Part shown: positions 12,017 through 20,462 of the stretch, one piece after another
Numbering within the stretch: the first letter of the stretch is position 1
Layout of the letters: each line of letters begins with the position of its first letter
Assembly: GCF_005930475.1 (NCBI RefSeq)
Contig: NZ_SJEW01000014.1
Coordinates: forward strand, 1 to 64,000
From: Modestobacter altitudinis
GTDB taxonomy: Bacteria; Actinomycetota; Actinomycetes; Mycobacteriales; Geodermatophilaceae
Length of the DNA: 64,000 bases
Reading direction: 5' to 3'
The notes under the pieces: generated by a model
Database searches by the model: none
Told to the model about the DNA's origin: nothing
The model's input: only the letters and a program-made list of their open reading frames with translations
Made by a program: the position numbers and the translations under genes

Positions 12017-12715
12017 GTGCTCCACCCGGTCGGCCCGCTGCCCACCGCCGTCTACTGGCGGCGGCGCCTGCTGGTGCTCGTCGGCACCCTGGGCGTGCTC
12101 GGCGGAGGTGGCTGGCTCGGCGTCGCCGTGGCCACCGGCGACCCGGGGGGCTCGGACCCGGCGTCGAGCACGGTGGCCGCGGCCGGGGCGACCGGCGACG
12201 CGCCGACGCCCGCACTGGAGCAGGTGCTGCCGTCGTTGGCCGCCGTCGAGGTCCCCACCGCGGTCCCGACCACATCGGCCGCTGCGCCGGTGACCAGCAC
12301 AGCGCCGGCCGGGCCGGTCGCCGGGGGGCCGTGCACCGACGACATGATCACGGTCGACGTCCGCCCGGAGTCCGCGAGCAGCCCGGTGGGCGGCAAGCCG
12401 ACGTTCGACCTCGTGGTCACCAACGTCTCGCCGGTCGCCTGCGTGCGGACGCTGGACAAGGGCCTGCAAGAGATCGTGCTGCTCGACGGTGCGGGCAACC
12501 GGCTGTGGGGCAGCAACGACTGCTTCCCGGAGGCGAGCTCGGACACCAGGACGCTGCAGCCGGGGGAAGCCGTGGTGTTCCCGGTGCTCTGGAGCGGGCT
12601 GAGCAGCGCGCCGGGCTGCACGGCCGACCGCACGGCGCCCGGCGCGGGCAGCTACGTGCTCCGCGGCCGGCTGGACACCAAGGCCAGCGGCGACGCGACC
12701 TTCCTGCTCACGTGA
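12017..12715 (+). CDS. Membrane-anchored extracytoplasmic protein (Rv3587c position)
   Basis: A 232-aa protein with a short cytosolic N-terminus, one membrane helix at about residues 18-39 (LLVLVGTLGVLGGGGWLGVA), a Ser/Thr/Pro/Ala-rich wall-spanning linker to about 108, and a C-terminal beta domain with four cysteines (about 112-232). The position opposite disA equals that of Rv3587c, a conserved membrane protein of unknown function. The beta domain resembles extracytoplasmic immunoglobulin-like or BsuPI-type folds, but this is a guess. Confidence 0.8.
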   Translation: MLHPVGPLPTAVYWRRRLLVLVGTLGVLGGGGWLGVAVATGDPGGSDPASSTVAAAGATGDAPTPALEQVLPSLAAVEVPTAVPTTSAAAPVTSTAPAGPVAGGPCTDDMITVDVRPESASSPVGGKPTFDLVVTNVSPVACVRTLDKGLQEIVLLDGAGNRLWGSNDCFPEASSDTRTLQPGEAVVFPVLWSGLSSAPGCTADRTAPGAGSYVLRGRLDTKASGDATFLLT

Positions 12716-12716
12716 C

Positions 12717-12793
12717 GAAGGACCCCCTCGCCCCCCGCCACTCGCCACTCGCAGCGGGTCCCTGCGAGGGGGCCGTAGGGCAGCGGGGTCCTT
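12717..12793. repeat. Dispersed intergenic palindromic repeat, full copy; bidirectional terminator
   Basis: Outer arms AAGGACCCC (12718-12726) and GGGGTCCTT (12785-12793) enclose an inner pair CCCCCTCGC / GCGAGGGGG. The element lies between the convergent 12017 gene and disA, ending just before the disA stop, so it can terminate both. Related copies lie at 24583, 30257, 42246 and 49095. Confidence 0.7.
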
Positions 12794-13876
12794 TCAGGAG
12801 TAGCGGTCGAGGATGGAGGTCTCGGCGAGCCGGGACAGCCCCTCGCGGATGCCGCGGGCGCGGGCCTCACCGACGCCCTCGACGGCCAGCAGGTCCTCGA
12901 TGGTGGCCGCCAGCAGCTTCTGCAGCCCACCGAAGTGCGTCACCAGGCGGTCGATGATCCCGGCCGGCAGCCGGGGCACCCGGGCCAGCAGCCGGTAACC
13001 GCGCGGGCTGACCGGGGAGTCCAGCGCGTCCGGGGAGGTGGGCAGGCCGTAGCACCGGGAGACCGCGGACAGGTCGAGCAACTCGGTGGCGGACAGCGCC
13101 CGCAGGTCAGCGAGCACCTCCTCGCCGGAGCGGTTGCGCCGCCCGCTGGGCAGGTAGTCCCGGACCAGGAGCCCGCGGTCCTCCTCGACGCCGGCGAGCA
13201 TCTCGTCCAGCTGCAGGGCGAGCAGCCGGCCGTCGGTGCCGAGCTCGACGACGAAGCCCTCGATCTCGTCGGCGATCCGGCGGACCATCTCCAGCCGCTG
13301 GCTGACGCTCATCGCGTCCCGGACGGTGACCAGGTCCTCGATCTCCAGCGCCGACAGCGTGGAGGCGACCTCGTCCAGCCGCAGCTTGTAGCGCTCGAGG
13401 GCGGCCAGCGCCTGGTTGGCCCGGGCCAGGATCGTGGTCGGGTGCTCCAGGGTGTACCGGCGGCCGGCCACGTAGACCGAGATGATGTGCATCGACTGGC
13501 TGACCGAGATCACCGGGAAGTCGGTCTGCAGCGCCACCCGCTCGGCGGTGCGGTGCCGGGTGCCGGACTCCTCGGTCGGGATCGTCGGATCGGGCATCAG
13601 GTGCACCCCGGCGCGGACGATCCGGGTGCCGTCGTAGGAGACGATGACCGCGCCGTCCATCTTGGCCAGCTCGCGGAGCCGGGTGGCCGACAGGGCCACG
13701 TCGAGGGCGAAGCCACCGGTGCACAGCGACTCGACGACACGGTCGTAGCCGAGGACGATGAGCGCTCCAGTCCGGCCGGCCAGGATCCGCTCCAGACCGT
13801 CCCGGAGAGCGGTGCCGGGGGCGATCCGGCCGAGCAGTTCCCGCAACGAGGCCTCAGGGTCCACAGCGGGGGGCAC
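12794..13876 (-). CDS. disA: DNA integrity scanning protein, diadenylate cyclase
   Basis: DisA makes the second messenger c-di-AMP from two ATP and scans DNA for branched structures. The 360-aa protein has the DAC domain with the DGA motif at residues 74-76 and RHR at 107-109, a helical linker, and a C-terminal helix-hairpin-helix domain ([20 protein letters not shown] region, about 310-350). The GTG at 13876 has AGGAG with a 5-nt spacer and gives the family length; the longer frame adds an unconserved Pro/Arg tail. It follows radA by 114 nt on the same strand. Confidence 0.96.
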   Translation of the reverse strand: MPPAVDPEASLRELLGRIAPGTALRDGLERILAGRTGALIVLGYDRVVESLCTGGFALDVALSATRLRELAKMDGAVIVSYDGTRIVRAGVHLMPDPTIPTEESGTRHRTAERVALQTDFPVISVSQSMHIISVYVAGRRYTLEHPTTILARANQALAALERYKLRLDEVASTLSALEIEDLVTVRDAMSVSQRLEMVRRIADEIEGFVVELGTDGRLLALQLDEMLAGVEEDRGLLVRDYLPSGRRNRSGEEVLADLRALSATELLDLSAVSRCYGLPTSPDALDSPVSPRGYRLLARVPRLPAGIIDRLVTHFGGLQKLLAATIEDLLAVEGVGEARARGIREGLSRLAETSILDRYS

Positions 13877-13990
13877 GTGCGCTCCTGACGGTCGGGCGGT
13901 ACGGCGGCCAATTCTACGGGGCGGGGGCGAGCCGCCGACCACCTCGGGTCCCCCGCGGGTGTGACCTGGCCCGCAGGTGCTCGCGGAGCG

Positions 13991-15361
13991 TCACCAGAGG
14001 CGCGCGATGGCGGCACCCAGATCGGGGACCTCGATCAGCCGCATGCCCTTGGGTGCGGGGCCGGAGTCCTCCGGGACGAGGGCGGCCGTGTAGCCCTGCC
14101 GCGCGGCCTCGGCCAGCCGCCGGGCGGTGCCGCCGACCCGGCGGATCTCCCCGGACAGGCCGACCTCGCCCAGCGCGATCAGCCCCGCGGGCACCGGGCG
14201 GTCCTTGGACGCCGAGGCGATGGCGAGGGCGAGGGCGAGGTCGGCGGCCGGCTCGATGATCCGCACGCCACCGACCGAGGCGGCGAAGACGTCGGCGTCG
14301 GCCAGCCGCACCCCGCCGCGGCGCTCGACGACGGCGTTGACCATCGCCACCCGCTGGGAGTCCAGCCCGCTCACCGCGCGCCGCGGCGAGCCCCCGCCAC
14401 CGGAGGAGGCGACCAGCGCCTGCACCTCGGCCAGCAGCGGCCGGCTGCCCTCCATCGTCACGGTGACGCAGCTGCCGGGCACGGGGGCGGACCGACGCGA
14501 GACGAACAGGTGGGAGGGGTCCGGGACGCCGACCACGCCGCCGTCACCGATCTCGAAGCAGCCGATCTCGTCGGCCGGACCGAACCGGTTCTTGGTGGCC
14601 CGCACCAGGCGCAGGGTGGAGTGCCGCTCGCCGTCGAAGGAGATCACCACGTCGACCAGGTGCTCGAGCGCCCGCGGGCCGGCGATCGCGCCGTCCTTGG
14701 TGACGTGGCCGACCAGGATCACGGTCATGTTCCGGCTGCGGGCCACCGCGCTCAGCGCGGTGGCGACGGCGCGGACCTGGGTGGCGCCGCCGTCGGTGCC
14801 GTCGACGGCGGGGGAGCGGACGGTCTGCACGCTGTCGAGCACGAGCAGCGTCGGGGCGACGTCCTCCACGTGGGCGAGGACGGCGGACAGCTCGGTCTCG
14901 GCGGCGAGGTAGAGGTCGTCGTGCAGCGCGCCGATCCGCTCGGCACGCAGCCGCACCTGGGCGGCTGACTCCTCGCCGGAGACGACCAGCGTCGGCCCGT
15001 TCGCGGCGGCCACCCGGTGGGCGACCTCCAGCAGCAACGTGGACTTGCCCACGCCGGGCTCACCGGCGACCAGCAGCAGCGCCCCGGGCACCAGACCGCC
15101 GCCGAGCACGCGGTCGAACTCGGTGATGCCGGTGGGCACGGCCCGCGCCCCGGCCAGCTCGACCTGGCCGATCGGCCTGGCCTTGGCACTGACCGGGCCG
15201 GCCGAGACCGACCGCAGCGGCGAGGAGCCGACGGCGCCGACCTCGGTGATGCTGCCCCAGGCCTGGCACTCGGGGCAGCGGCCGACCCACTTCGCCGAGG
15301 TGTAGCCGCACTCGGTGCAGCGATGGGCGGGGCGGGTGGACTTCACACCGGATGCTGGCAC
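13991..15361 (-). CDS. radA: DNA repair protein RadA
   Basis: RadA is a RecA-like, DnaB-like ATPase that drives branch migration in recombination and can inhibit DisA. The 456-aa protein has an N-terminal zinc finger with cysteines 15, 18, 29 and 32, Walker A GEPGVGKST near 106, the RadA-specific KNRFG motif near 254 and a C-terminal Lon-protease-like domain (about 290-456). The start is GTG 15361, with a second GTG five codons in; neither has a clear ribosome site. The lpqE-radA-disA order equals Rv3584-Rv3586. Confidence 0.95.
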   Translation of the reverse strand: MPASGVKSTRPAHRCTECGYTSAKWVGRCPECQAWGSITEVGAVGSSPLRSVSAGPVSAKARPIGQVELAGARAVPTGITEFDRVLGGGLVPGALLLVAGEPGVGKSTLLLEVAHRVAAANGPTLVVSGEESAAQVRLRAERIGALHDDLYLAAETELSAVLAHVEDVAPTLLVLDSVQTVRSPAVDGTDGGATQVRAVATALSAVARSRNMTVILVGHVTKDGAIAGPRALEHLVDVVISFDGERHSTLRLVRATKNRFGPADEIGCFEIGDGGVVGVPDPSHLFVSRRSAPVPGSCVTVTMEGSRPLLAEVQALVASSGGGGSPRRAVSGLDSQRVAMVNAVVERRGGVRLADADVFAASVGGVRIIEPAADLALALAIASASKDRPVPAGLIALGEVGLSGEIRRVGGTARRLAEAARQGYTAALVPEDSGPAPKGMRLIEVPDLGAAIARLW

Positions 15362-15427
15362 GCCGTCAGCGTGGCAGCGGGGTACGACAGTCCGGGGGAC
15401 GGGCGGAGGAGGCGGGAGCCCTGCGGC

Positions 15428-16012
15428 TCAGCCGCCCGCCTGCTGTTCCACGCCCGCTTCGGTGTGGAAGTCGAAGGGCTCGCCGCGGGGCAGGTCGCGG
15501 GGCGACGTGCCGACCGGGACCTGGGCGGTGACCGAGCCGGCCTGCTCGAAGGTGAAGGTCACGTTGACGGACTGGCCCACGCCCAGGTCGTCGGCGAGGC
15601 CGACCAGGGTCACCGAGGGGCCGGTGCCGTTGCCCAGGTACAGGATCCCGCCGGCCGGGACCGCGAGGTCCAGCGAGCCGCTGTTGGTGGCGGGCTCGGC
15701 GACGGCCTGCGGGTCGACGACCTCGACGCTGTCGAACTGGTCACCCTCGATGCGGACCAGCGTGTCGTCGGTCTCGGCGGAGCTGGCCACCGCGGCCAGC
15801 AGCCGGGCGCTGCTGCCCTGCGGGTACACCCCGCCGGTCGGGTAGGGCAGCTCGACCGCGCGCAGGGCGAGGTCCCCGACGCCGGTCATGGCGCCGACCT
15901 TGTCCCGGTTCTGCTCGGAGGTCTGGGCGACCTGACCGGCGCTGCAGGCGCCCAGCGCCACGGGGGAGAGCAAGAGCACAGCCGTCGCGGCAGCGCGCAG
16001 TCCGCGGTTCAC
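15428..16012 (-). CDS. lpqE: LpqE-like lipoprotein
   Basis: A 194-aa predicted lipoprotein. The signal peptide ends in the lipobox LGAC (about residues 20-23), followed by a beta-rich domain of the PCu(A)C/LpqE type. LpqE-like proteins lie on the outer face of the membrane; copper handling is suggested only by the fold family. The GTG at 16012 has GGAGG 9 nt upstream and places the signal peptide at the N-terminus, so it is preferred over an upstream in-frame start at 16126. The location upstream of radA matches Rv3584. Confidence 0.8.
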   Translation of the reverse strand: MNRGLRAAATAVLLLSPVALGACSAGQVAQTSEQNRDKVGAMTGVGDLALRAVELPYPTGGVYPQGSSARLLAAVASSAETDDTLVRIEGDQFDSVEVVDPQAVAEPATNSGSLDLAVPAGGILYLGNGTGPSVTLVGLADDLGVGQSVNVTFTFEQAGSVTAQVPVGTSPRDLPRGEPFDFHTEAGVEQQAGG

Positions 16013-16116
16013 AGGGGTCGACCTCCAGAGGACGTGCCGGTCACCGAGTGCTCCGATGACACGAGTCGCGCTGAGCCTAACGGTCCGCACAGGATGTCCG
16101 CTGGGAGGTGCGGCAG

Positions 16117-17694
16117 ATGGCGGCACGGTCGGGCAGTGGTGGCGGCGGGGAGATGCCGGGCGACGGGGACCCCGCGCTCGGCGACTTCCCCGCCCGGGCT
16201 CCGGACACCCGGCGGTGGCTGTTCGCCGACCAGCTGGGGCCGCACTTCCTGGACGCCCCGGACCAGCCCGTGCTGCTGGTCGAGTCGCGGTCGGTCTTCC
16301 GCCGGCGCCGGTTCCACCGGCAGAAGGCGCACCTGTTGCTGTCGGCCCTCCGGCACCGCGCGGCCGAGCTCGGCGACCAGGCGGTCTTCCTGCGCACCGA
16401 CACCTACGCCGAGGCGCTGGACCAGGTGCCGGGGCCGCTGTCGGTGTGCGCGCCGACCACCTGGCCGGCCCGCGACTTCGTGCTGCGCCGTCGCGACCTG
16501 ACCGTGCTGGAGGCCCGCGGGTTCGTCACCCGGCAGGCCGACTTCCGACGCTGGGCGGGCGGTCGTACCCGCGAGCGGCTGCTGATGGACGACTTCTACC
16601 GCACGGCGCGCCGCGTGCACGACGTCCTCATGGACGGCGCGGAACCGGCCGGCGGCACCTGGAACCTCGACCACGACAACCGGGAGCCACCGCCGGCCGA
16701 CGGGCGGGTCCCCGTGCCGGCGCCCTGGCTGCCGGTCGAGGACGAGATCGACGAGCAGGTCCGCGCCGACCTGGACCGCTGGGTGGCCGACGGGGACGTG
16801 GCCTTCGTCGGCGACGACGGCCCCCGGCTGTTCCCGGTCACCGCCGCCGAGACCGAGGAGCGGCTGACCGACTTCCTGACCCACCGGCTGCGGGCGTTCG
16901 GCCCGCACGAGGACGCGATGCTGGCCGGCGACCCGTGGCTGGCGCACTCGATGCTGTCGGCGTCGCTGAACCTCGGCCTGGCCGACCCGGCCGACGTCGT
17001 GCACCGCGCCGAGCTGGCCTGGCGCGAGTCGGTCGCGGCCGGCGACCCGCTGCCGCTGAACTCCGTGGAGGGCTTCGTCCGCCAGGTGATGGGCTGGCGG
17101 GACTGGATCTGGCACCTCTACTGGCAGCTGGGCCGGGACTACCGGCACGGCAACGCGCTGGCCGCGACCGAGGAGGTGCCGGACTGGCTCGGCGAGCTGG
17201 ACGCCGGGGCGATCGACGCCAACTGCCTGTCCTCCGTCGTCGCCGACGTGCGCGACCGCGGCTGGGTGCACCACATCCCGCGGCTGATGGTGCTGGGCAA
17301 CTACGCGCTGCAGCGCGGCATCCGGCCGCTGGCGATGACCGACTGGTTCCACCGCGTCTTCGTCGACGGCTACGACTGGGTGATGGTCGCCAACGTCGTC
17401 GGGATGAGCCAGCACGGCGACGGCGGCGTGCTGGCGACCAAGCCCTACGCGGCGGGCGGGGCCTACATCGACCGGATGAGCGACTACTGCGGGAGCTGCC
17501 GGTACGACCCGAAGAAGCGCCTGGGCGAGGACGCCTGCCCCTACACCGCCGGTTACTGGGCCTTCCTGGAGCGCAACCGGGAACGGCTGGCCGGCAACCG
17601 GCGGATGCGCCAGCCGCTGGCCGGACTGGGCCGGCTGAAGGGCCTCGAGGAGGTCGTCGAGCAGGAGCGGGTGCGCGGCACCGAGGCGCCCTAG
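16117..17694 (+). CDS. Iron-sulfur bacterial cryptochrome/photolyase (FeS-BCP, PhrB/CryB type)
   Basis: A 525-aa photolyase-related flavoprotein of the class that repairs (6-4) photoproducts with a 4Fe-4S cluster and a lumazine antenna. The N-terminal DPRP domain (RWLFADQLGPHFL, about 36-48) is followed by the FAD helical domain. Four cysteines, C370, C458, C461 and C474, have the spacing of the cluster ligands in Agrobacterium PhrB. The ATG at 16117 has GGGAGG with an 8-nt spacer. It is inserted between lpqE and carD, which are adjacent in M. tuberculosis. Its stop overlaps the stop of the UbiA gene (CTAG). Confidence 0.92.
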   Translation: MAARSGSGGGGEMPGDGDPALGDFPARAPDTRRWLFADQLGPHFLDAPDQPVLLVESRSVFRRRRFHRQKAHLLLSALRHRAAELGDQAVFLRTDTYAEALDQVPGPLSVCAPTTWPARDFVLRRRDLTVLEARGFVTRQADFRRWAGGRTRERLLMDDFYRTARRVHDVLMDGAEPAGGTWNLDHDNREPPPADGRVPVPAPWLPVEDEIDEQVRADLDRWVADGDVAFVGDDGPRLFPVTAAETEERLTDFLTHRLRAFGPHEDAMLAGDPWLAHSMLSASLNLGLADPADVVHRAELAWRESVAAGDPLPLNSVEGFVRQVMGWRDWIWHLYWQLGRDYRHGNALAATEEVPDWLGELDAGAIDANCLSSVVADVRDRGWVHHIPRLMVLGNYALQRGIRPLAMTDWFHRVFVDGYDWVMVANVVGMSQHGDGGVLATKPYAAGGAYIDRMSDYCGSCRYDPKKRLGEDACPYTAGYWAFLERNRERLAGNRRMRQPLAGLGRLKGLEEVVEQERVRGTEAP

Positions 17695-18563
17695 GCGACC
17701 TGACCGCCCAGCGCGGCGCCGCCGGCCAGCAGCAGGACGACGTCGAGCACGGTCAGCAGCAGCACGGCCGGGAAGGCGAGCCGCCGGGCCTGTGGGCTGC
17801 CGGCCAGTGCGGCGACCACGACGGCCGGTGCCGCGAGCACGCCGGCCGTCCAGCCCAGCGCGCTGGGCGGCCCGGCCGGGCCGAGCACCAGCAGCAGCGA
17901 CGCCACGCCCAGCAGTACCGCGCCGGCGACCGCCGAGGGCACCGGGCCCACCCGGTGCGGCAGGCCGCGCACCCCGGTGGCGAGGTCGTCGGCGACGTCG
18001 GGGGCCACGTTGGCCACGTGCGCGGCCCCGCCCAGCGCCGCGCCGGCGGCGACCAGCCACCACGGCGCAACCGGCGTGCCCGGCGCCGCGGCGACCACGC
18101 CGGCGGGCAGGGCGCCGAAGCCGGTGAGGTAGGGGAGGGGCGAGATCGCCGTCCGCTTGAGCCCGGCGTCGTAGGCCCAGCCACTGCCGACGAGCACCAG
18201 CAGCAGCAGGCCGGGGACGACGCCCAGCGCCAGGGACAGGACGATGGCTGCGGAGGCTGCGAGCAGCGCGGCCGTACGCAGCGTCGCCGGTGTGACCACG
18301 CCCTGGACGACCGGCTTGTCCTGCCGGCCGACCGCGCGGTCCCGGTCGGCGTCCAGCCAGTCGTTGCACCAGCCGATCGAGGCCTGACCTGCGAGGACGG
18401 CCGCGCCGAGCAGGACGGTCCGCCCCGGGCCGACCCCGGCCGCGACCGCCAGCAGGACGGCGACGGTGCTCACCGCCAGGGCCGGCTCGAGGTGCGTCGC
18501 GCGGGCCAGCGCGATCCCGCGCCGCACCGGGCCCGCACGTCCTGCGGCGTCGGTCACCTGCAC
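17691..18563 (-). CDS. UbiA family prenyltransferase
   Basis: A 290-aa polytopic membrane protein with about eight helices. The first aspartate-rich motif NDWLDADRDR (about 65-74) and a second one, DVADD (near 190), mark the UbiA superfamily, which transfers polyprenyl groups to aromatic or other acceptors using Mg2+. The substrate cannot be told from sequence. AGGAGG lies 8 nt before the GTG at 18563, favouring it over the GTG at 18569, which would leave only 2 nt. It is convergent with, and overlaps, the photolyase gene by 4 nt. Confidence 0.88.
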   Translation of the reverse strand: MQVTDAAGRAGPVRRGIALARATHLEPALAVSTVAVLLAVAAGVGPGRTVLLGAAVLAGQASIGWCNDWLDADRDRAVGRQDKPVVQGVVTPATLRTAALLAASAAIVLSLALGVVPGLLLLVLVGSGWAYDAGLKRTAISPLPYLTGFGALPAGVVAAAPGTPVAPWWLVAAGAALGGAAHVANVAPDVADDLATGVRGLPHRVGPVPSAVAGAVLLGVASLLLVLGPAGPPSALGWTAGVLAAPAVVVAALAGSPQARRLAFPAVLLLTVLDVVLLLAGGAALGGQVA

Positions 18564-18692
18564 ACCCACCGCCTCCTGTCAAGAGCGAGCTGACCGCGGC
18601 CGGGCCGCTGACCTGCGCTTTTGTCGGACTTCGCCGAGCCGGACGGCATTCTGCCGTGGTAACCTAGGGGTAGCGAAAGGGGTCACATCCAC

Positions 18693-19175
18693 ATGGGCTT
18701 CACTGTTGGCGAGACCGTTGTCTACCCGCACCACGGCGCTGCGCTCATCGAGGCGATCGAGCAGCGGACCATCAAGGGTGTCGAAAAGCGTTACCTCGTG
18801 CTCAAGGTCGCCCAGGGCGACCTGACCGTGCGCGTGCCGGCCGACAACGCCGAGATCGTCGGTGTCCGCGACGTCGTCGGCCAGGACGGCTTGAACAAGG
18901 TCTTCGAGGTGCTGCGCGCGCCGCACACCGAGGAGCCGACGAACTGGTCGCGACGCTACAAGGCCAACCTCGAGAAGCTGGCCTCCGGAGACGTGAACAA
19001 GGTCGCCGAGGTCGTGCGTGACCTCTGGCGCCGCGACAAGGACCGTGGCCTGTCCGCGGGCGAGAAGCGGATGCTGTCGAAGGCCCGTCAGATCCTGGTC
19101 AGCGAGCTCGCGCTGGCCGAGGGGACCAACGAGGACAAGGCCGAGCTGCTGCTCGACGAGGTCCTCGCCTCCTGA
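18693..19175 (+). CDS. carD: CarD-like transcriptional regulator
   Basis: CarD binds the RNA polymerase beta subunit and promoter DNA and stabilises open complexes, controlling rRNA and many other genes. The 160-aa protein has the N-terminal Tudor-like RNAP-interaction domain ([15 protein letters not shown], residues 3-17) and a C-terminal helical DNA-binding domain including [13 protein letters not shown] and the conserved tryptophan in DLWRRDK. AAAGGGG precedes the ATG. TAACCT at 18660-18665 may be a -10 box. ispD follows after 38 nt, as in mycobacteria. Confidence 0.97.
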   Translation: MGFTVGETVVYPHHGAALIEAIEQRTIKGVEKRYLVLKVAQGDLTVRVPADNAEIVGVRDVVGQDGLNKVFEVLRAPHTEEPTNWSRRYKANLEKLASGDVNKVAEVVRDLWRRDKDRGLSAGEKRMLSKARQILVSELALAEGTNEDKAELLLDEVLAS

Positions 19176-19213
19176 TCGCCCTGCACCACCCCCGAGACAC
19201 CCAGACCACTCCC

Positions 19214-19945
19214 GTGCACGCTGTCGGCATCGTCGCAGCGGCCGGGAGTGGTCTGCGTCTGGGCGCAGAACTGCCCAAGGCGCTCGTCCCGCTCGGTGGC
19301 CGCCCCCTGGTCTGCTGGGCCGTCGAGTCGTTGCGCGCCGGCGGGGTGGCCGAGGTCGTGGTCGCCGTCCCCGAGCCGCAGCGGGCCGCCTTCACCGCCG
19401 TCCTCCCCGGCGACGTGCACGTCGTCCTCGGTGGGGACACCCGCACCGCCTCGGTCCGGGCCGCGCTGGCCGCCGCGCGGGGCCACGCCGACGCCGTGCT
19501 GGTCCACGACGCCGCCCGGCCGCTGACCCCGCCGGACGTCGTGGCCCGGGTGCTGTCGGCGCTGGCCGCCGGCGCGACCGCCGTCGTCCCGGTGCTGGCG
19601 GTCGTCGACACCACCGTGGTCGTGGACGAGGACGGCGTGGTTGCCGCCGACGTCGCCCGCGCCCACCTGCGCCGGGTGCAGACCCCGCAGGGGTTCGACC
19701 GGGCGACCCTGGTCGCCGCCTACGCAGCCGCGCACGGCAGCGCCGCGGAGTTCACCGACGACGCCTCGGTGGTCCGTGCCGCCGGCATCCCGGTGCACAC
19801 GGTCGCCGGTGACGAGCGCGCTGCCAAGATCACGGTGGCCCACGACCTGGCGCTGGCGGAGCTGACCGTGCAGGCGACGGGTGAGCGAGCATCGCAGCGA
19901 GCGCCAGCGGCCGAGGAGCGGAACGAGCCCGGAGGCGAACCGTGA
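19214..19945 (+). CDS. ispD: 2-C-methyl-D-erythritol 4-phosphate cytidylyltransferase
   Basis: IspD makes CDP-ME in the MEP isoprenoid pathway. The 243-aa product has the nucleotide-binding start [13 protein letters not shown], the metal and substrate motif [10 protein letters not shown] near residue 96 and TPQGF near 157. The last roughly 22 residues (from [10 protein letters not shown]) are Arg/Glu/Pro-rich, lie beyond the family core and are encoded by a repeat-like GAGCGAGC sequence. The ispF ATG lies 14 nt after the stop. Confidence 0.94.
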   Translation: MHAVGIVAAAGSGLRLGAELPKALVPLGGRPLVCWAVESLRAGGVAEVVVAVPEPQRAAFTAVLPGDVHVVLGGDTRTASVRAALAAARGHADAVLVHDAARPLTPPDVVARVLSALAAGATAVVPVLAVVDTTVVVDEDGVVAADVARAHLRRVQTPQGFDRATLVAAYAAAHGSAAEFTDDASVVRAAGIPVHTVAGDERAAKITVAHDLALAELTVQATGERASQRAPAAEERNEPGGEP

Positions 19946-19958
19946 CGCAGGTGCGGGC

Positions 19959-20462
19959 ATGAGCCTGCTGCGGGTGGGGATCGGCACCGACGTGCACCCG
20001 ATCGAGGCCGGCCGGGCCTGCTGGCTCGCCGGGCTGGAGTGGCCCGGTGCCGACGGCTGCGCGGGGCACTCCGACGGCGACGTCGTCGCGCACGCCCTCA
20101 CCGACGCCGTGCTGTCCGCGGCCGGGCTCGGTGACATCGGCGGCCTGCTCGGCACCGACGATCCCCGTTGGGCCGGTGCACGCGGGGCCCACGTGCTCGC
20201 CCACGTCCGGGAGGTGCTCACCGCCGCCGGCTGGGAGGTCGGCAACGCCTCGGTGCAGCTGATCGGGAACACCCCCAAGGCCGCGCCGCGGCGGGCGGAG
20301 GCCGAGGCCGTGCTGTCGGCGGCCCTCGGCGCACCGGTCAGTGTCACCGCGACCACGACCGACGGCCTGGGGCTCACCGGGCGCGGTGAGGGGCGGGCGG
20401 CGGTGGCCACCGCGCTCGTGGTCCGGAGCACTGGTGCGCCGCCCGTAGAATCCGCAGGGTGA
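19959..20462 (+). CDS. ispF: 2-C-methyl-D-erythritol 2,4-cyclodiphosphate synthase
   Basis: IspF cyclises CDP-ME 2-phosphate in the MEP pathway. The 167-aa product has the zinc-ligand motif GTDVHPI near residues 8-14, [16 protein letters not shown] near 33-48 and GDIGGL near 57. The ATG at 19959 is used because the open frame upstream only encodes the repeat-like tail region of ispD. The stop overlaps the cysS GTG. The 3' end also holds the probable cysS -10 box. Confidence 0.95.
   Translation: MSLLRVGIGTDVHPIEAGRACWLAGLEWPGADGCAGHSDGDVVAHALTDAVLSAAGLGDIGGLLGTDDPRWAGARGAHVLAHVREVLTAAGWEVGNASVQLIGNTPKAAPRRAEAEAVLSAALGAPVSVTATTTDGLGLTGRGEGRAAVATALVVRSTGAPPVESAG
20446..20458 (+). promoter_or_regulatory. 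Candidate leaderless -10 box for cysS
   Basis: TAGAAT at 20446-20451, close to the TATAAT consensus, is followed after 7 nt by the GTG of cysS. It lies inside the ispF coding region, giving cysS a promoter of its own in addition to read-through from carD-ispD-ispF. Confidence 0.5.
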
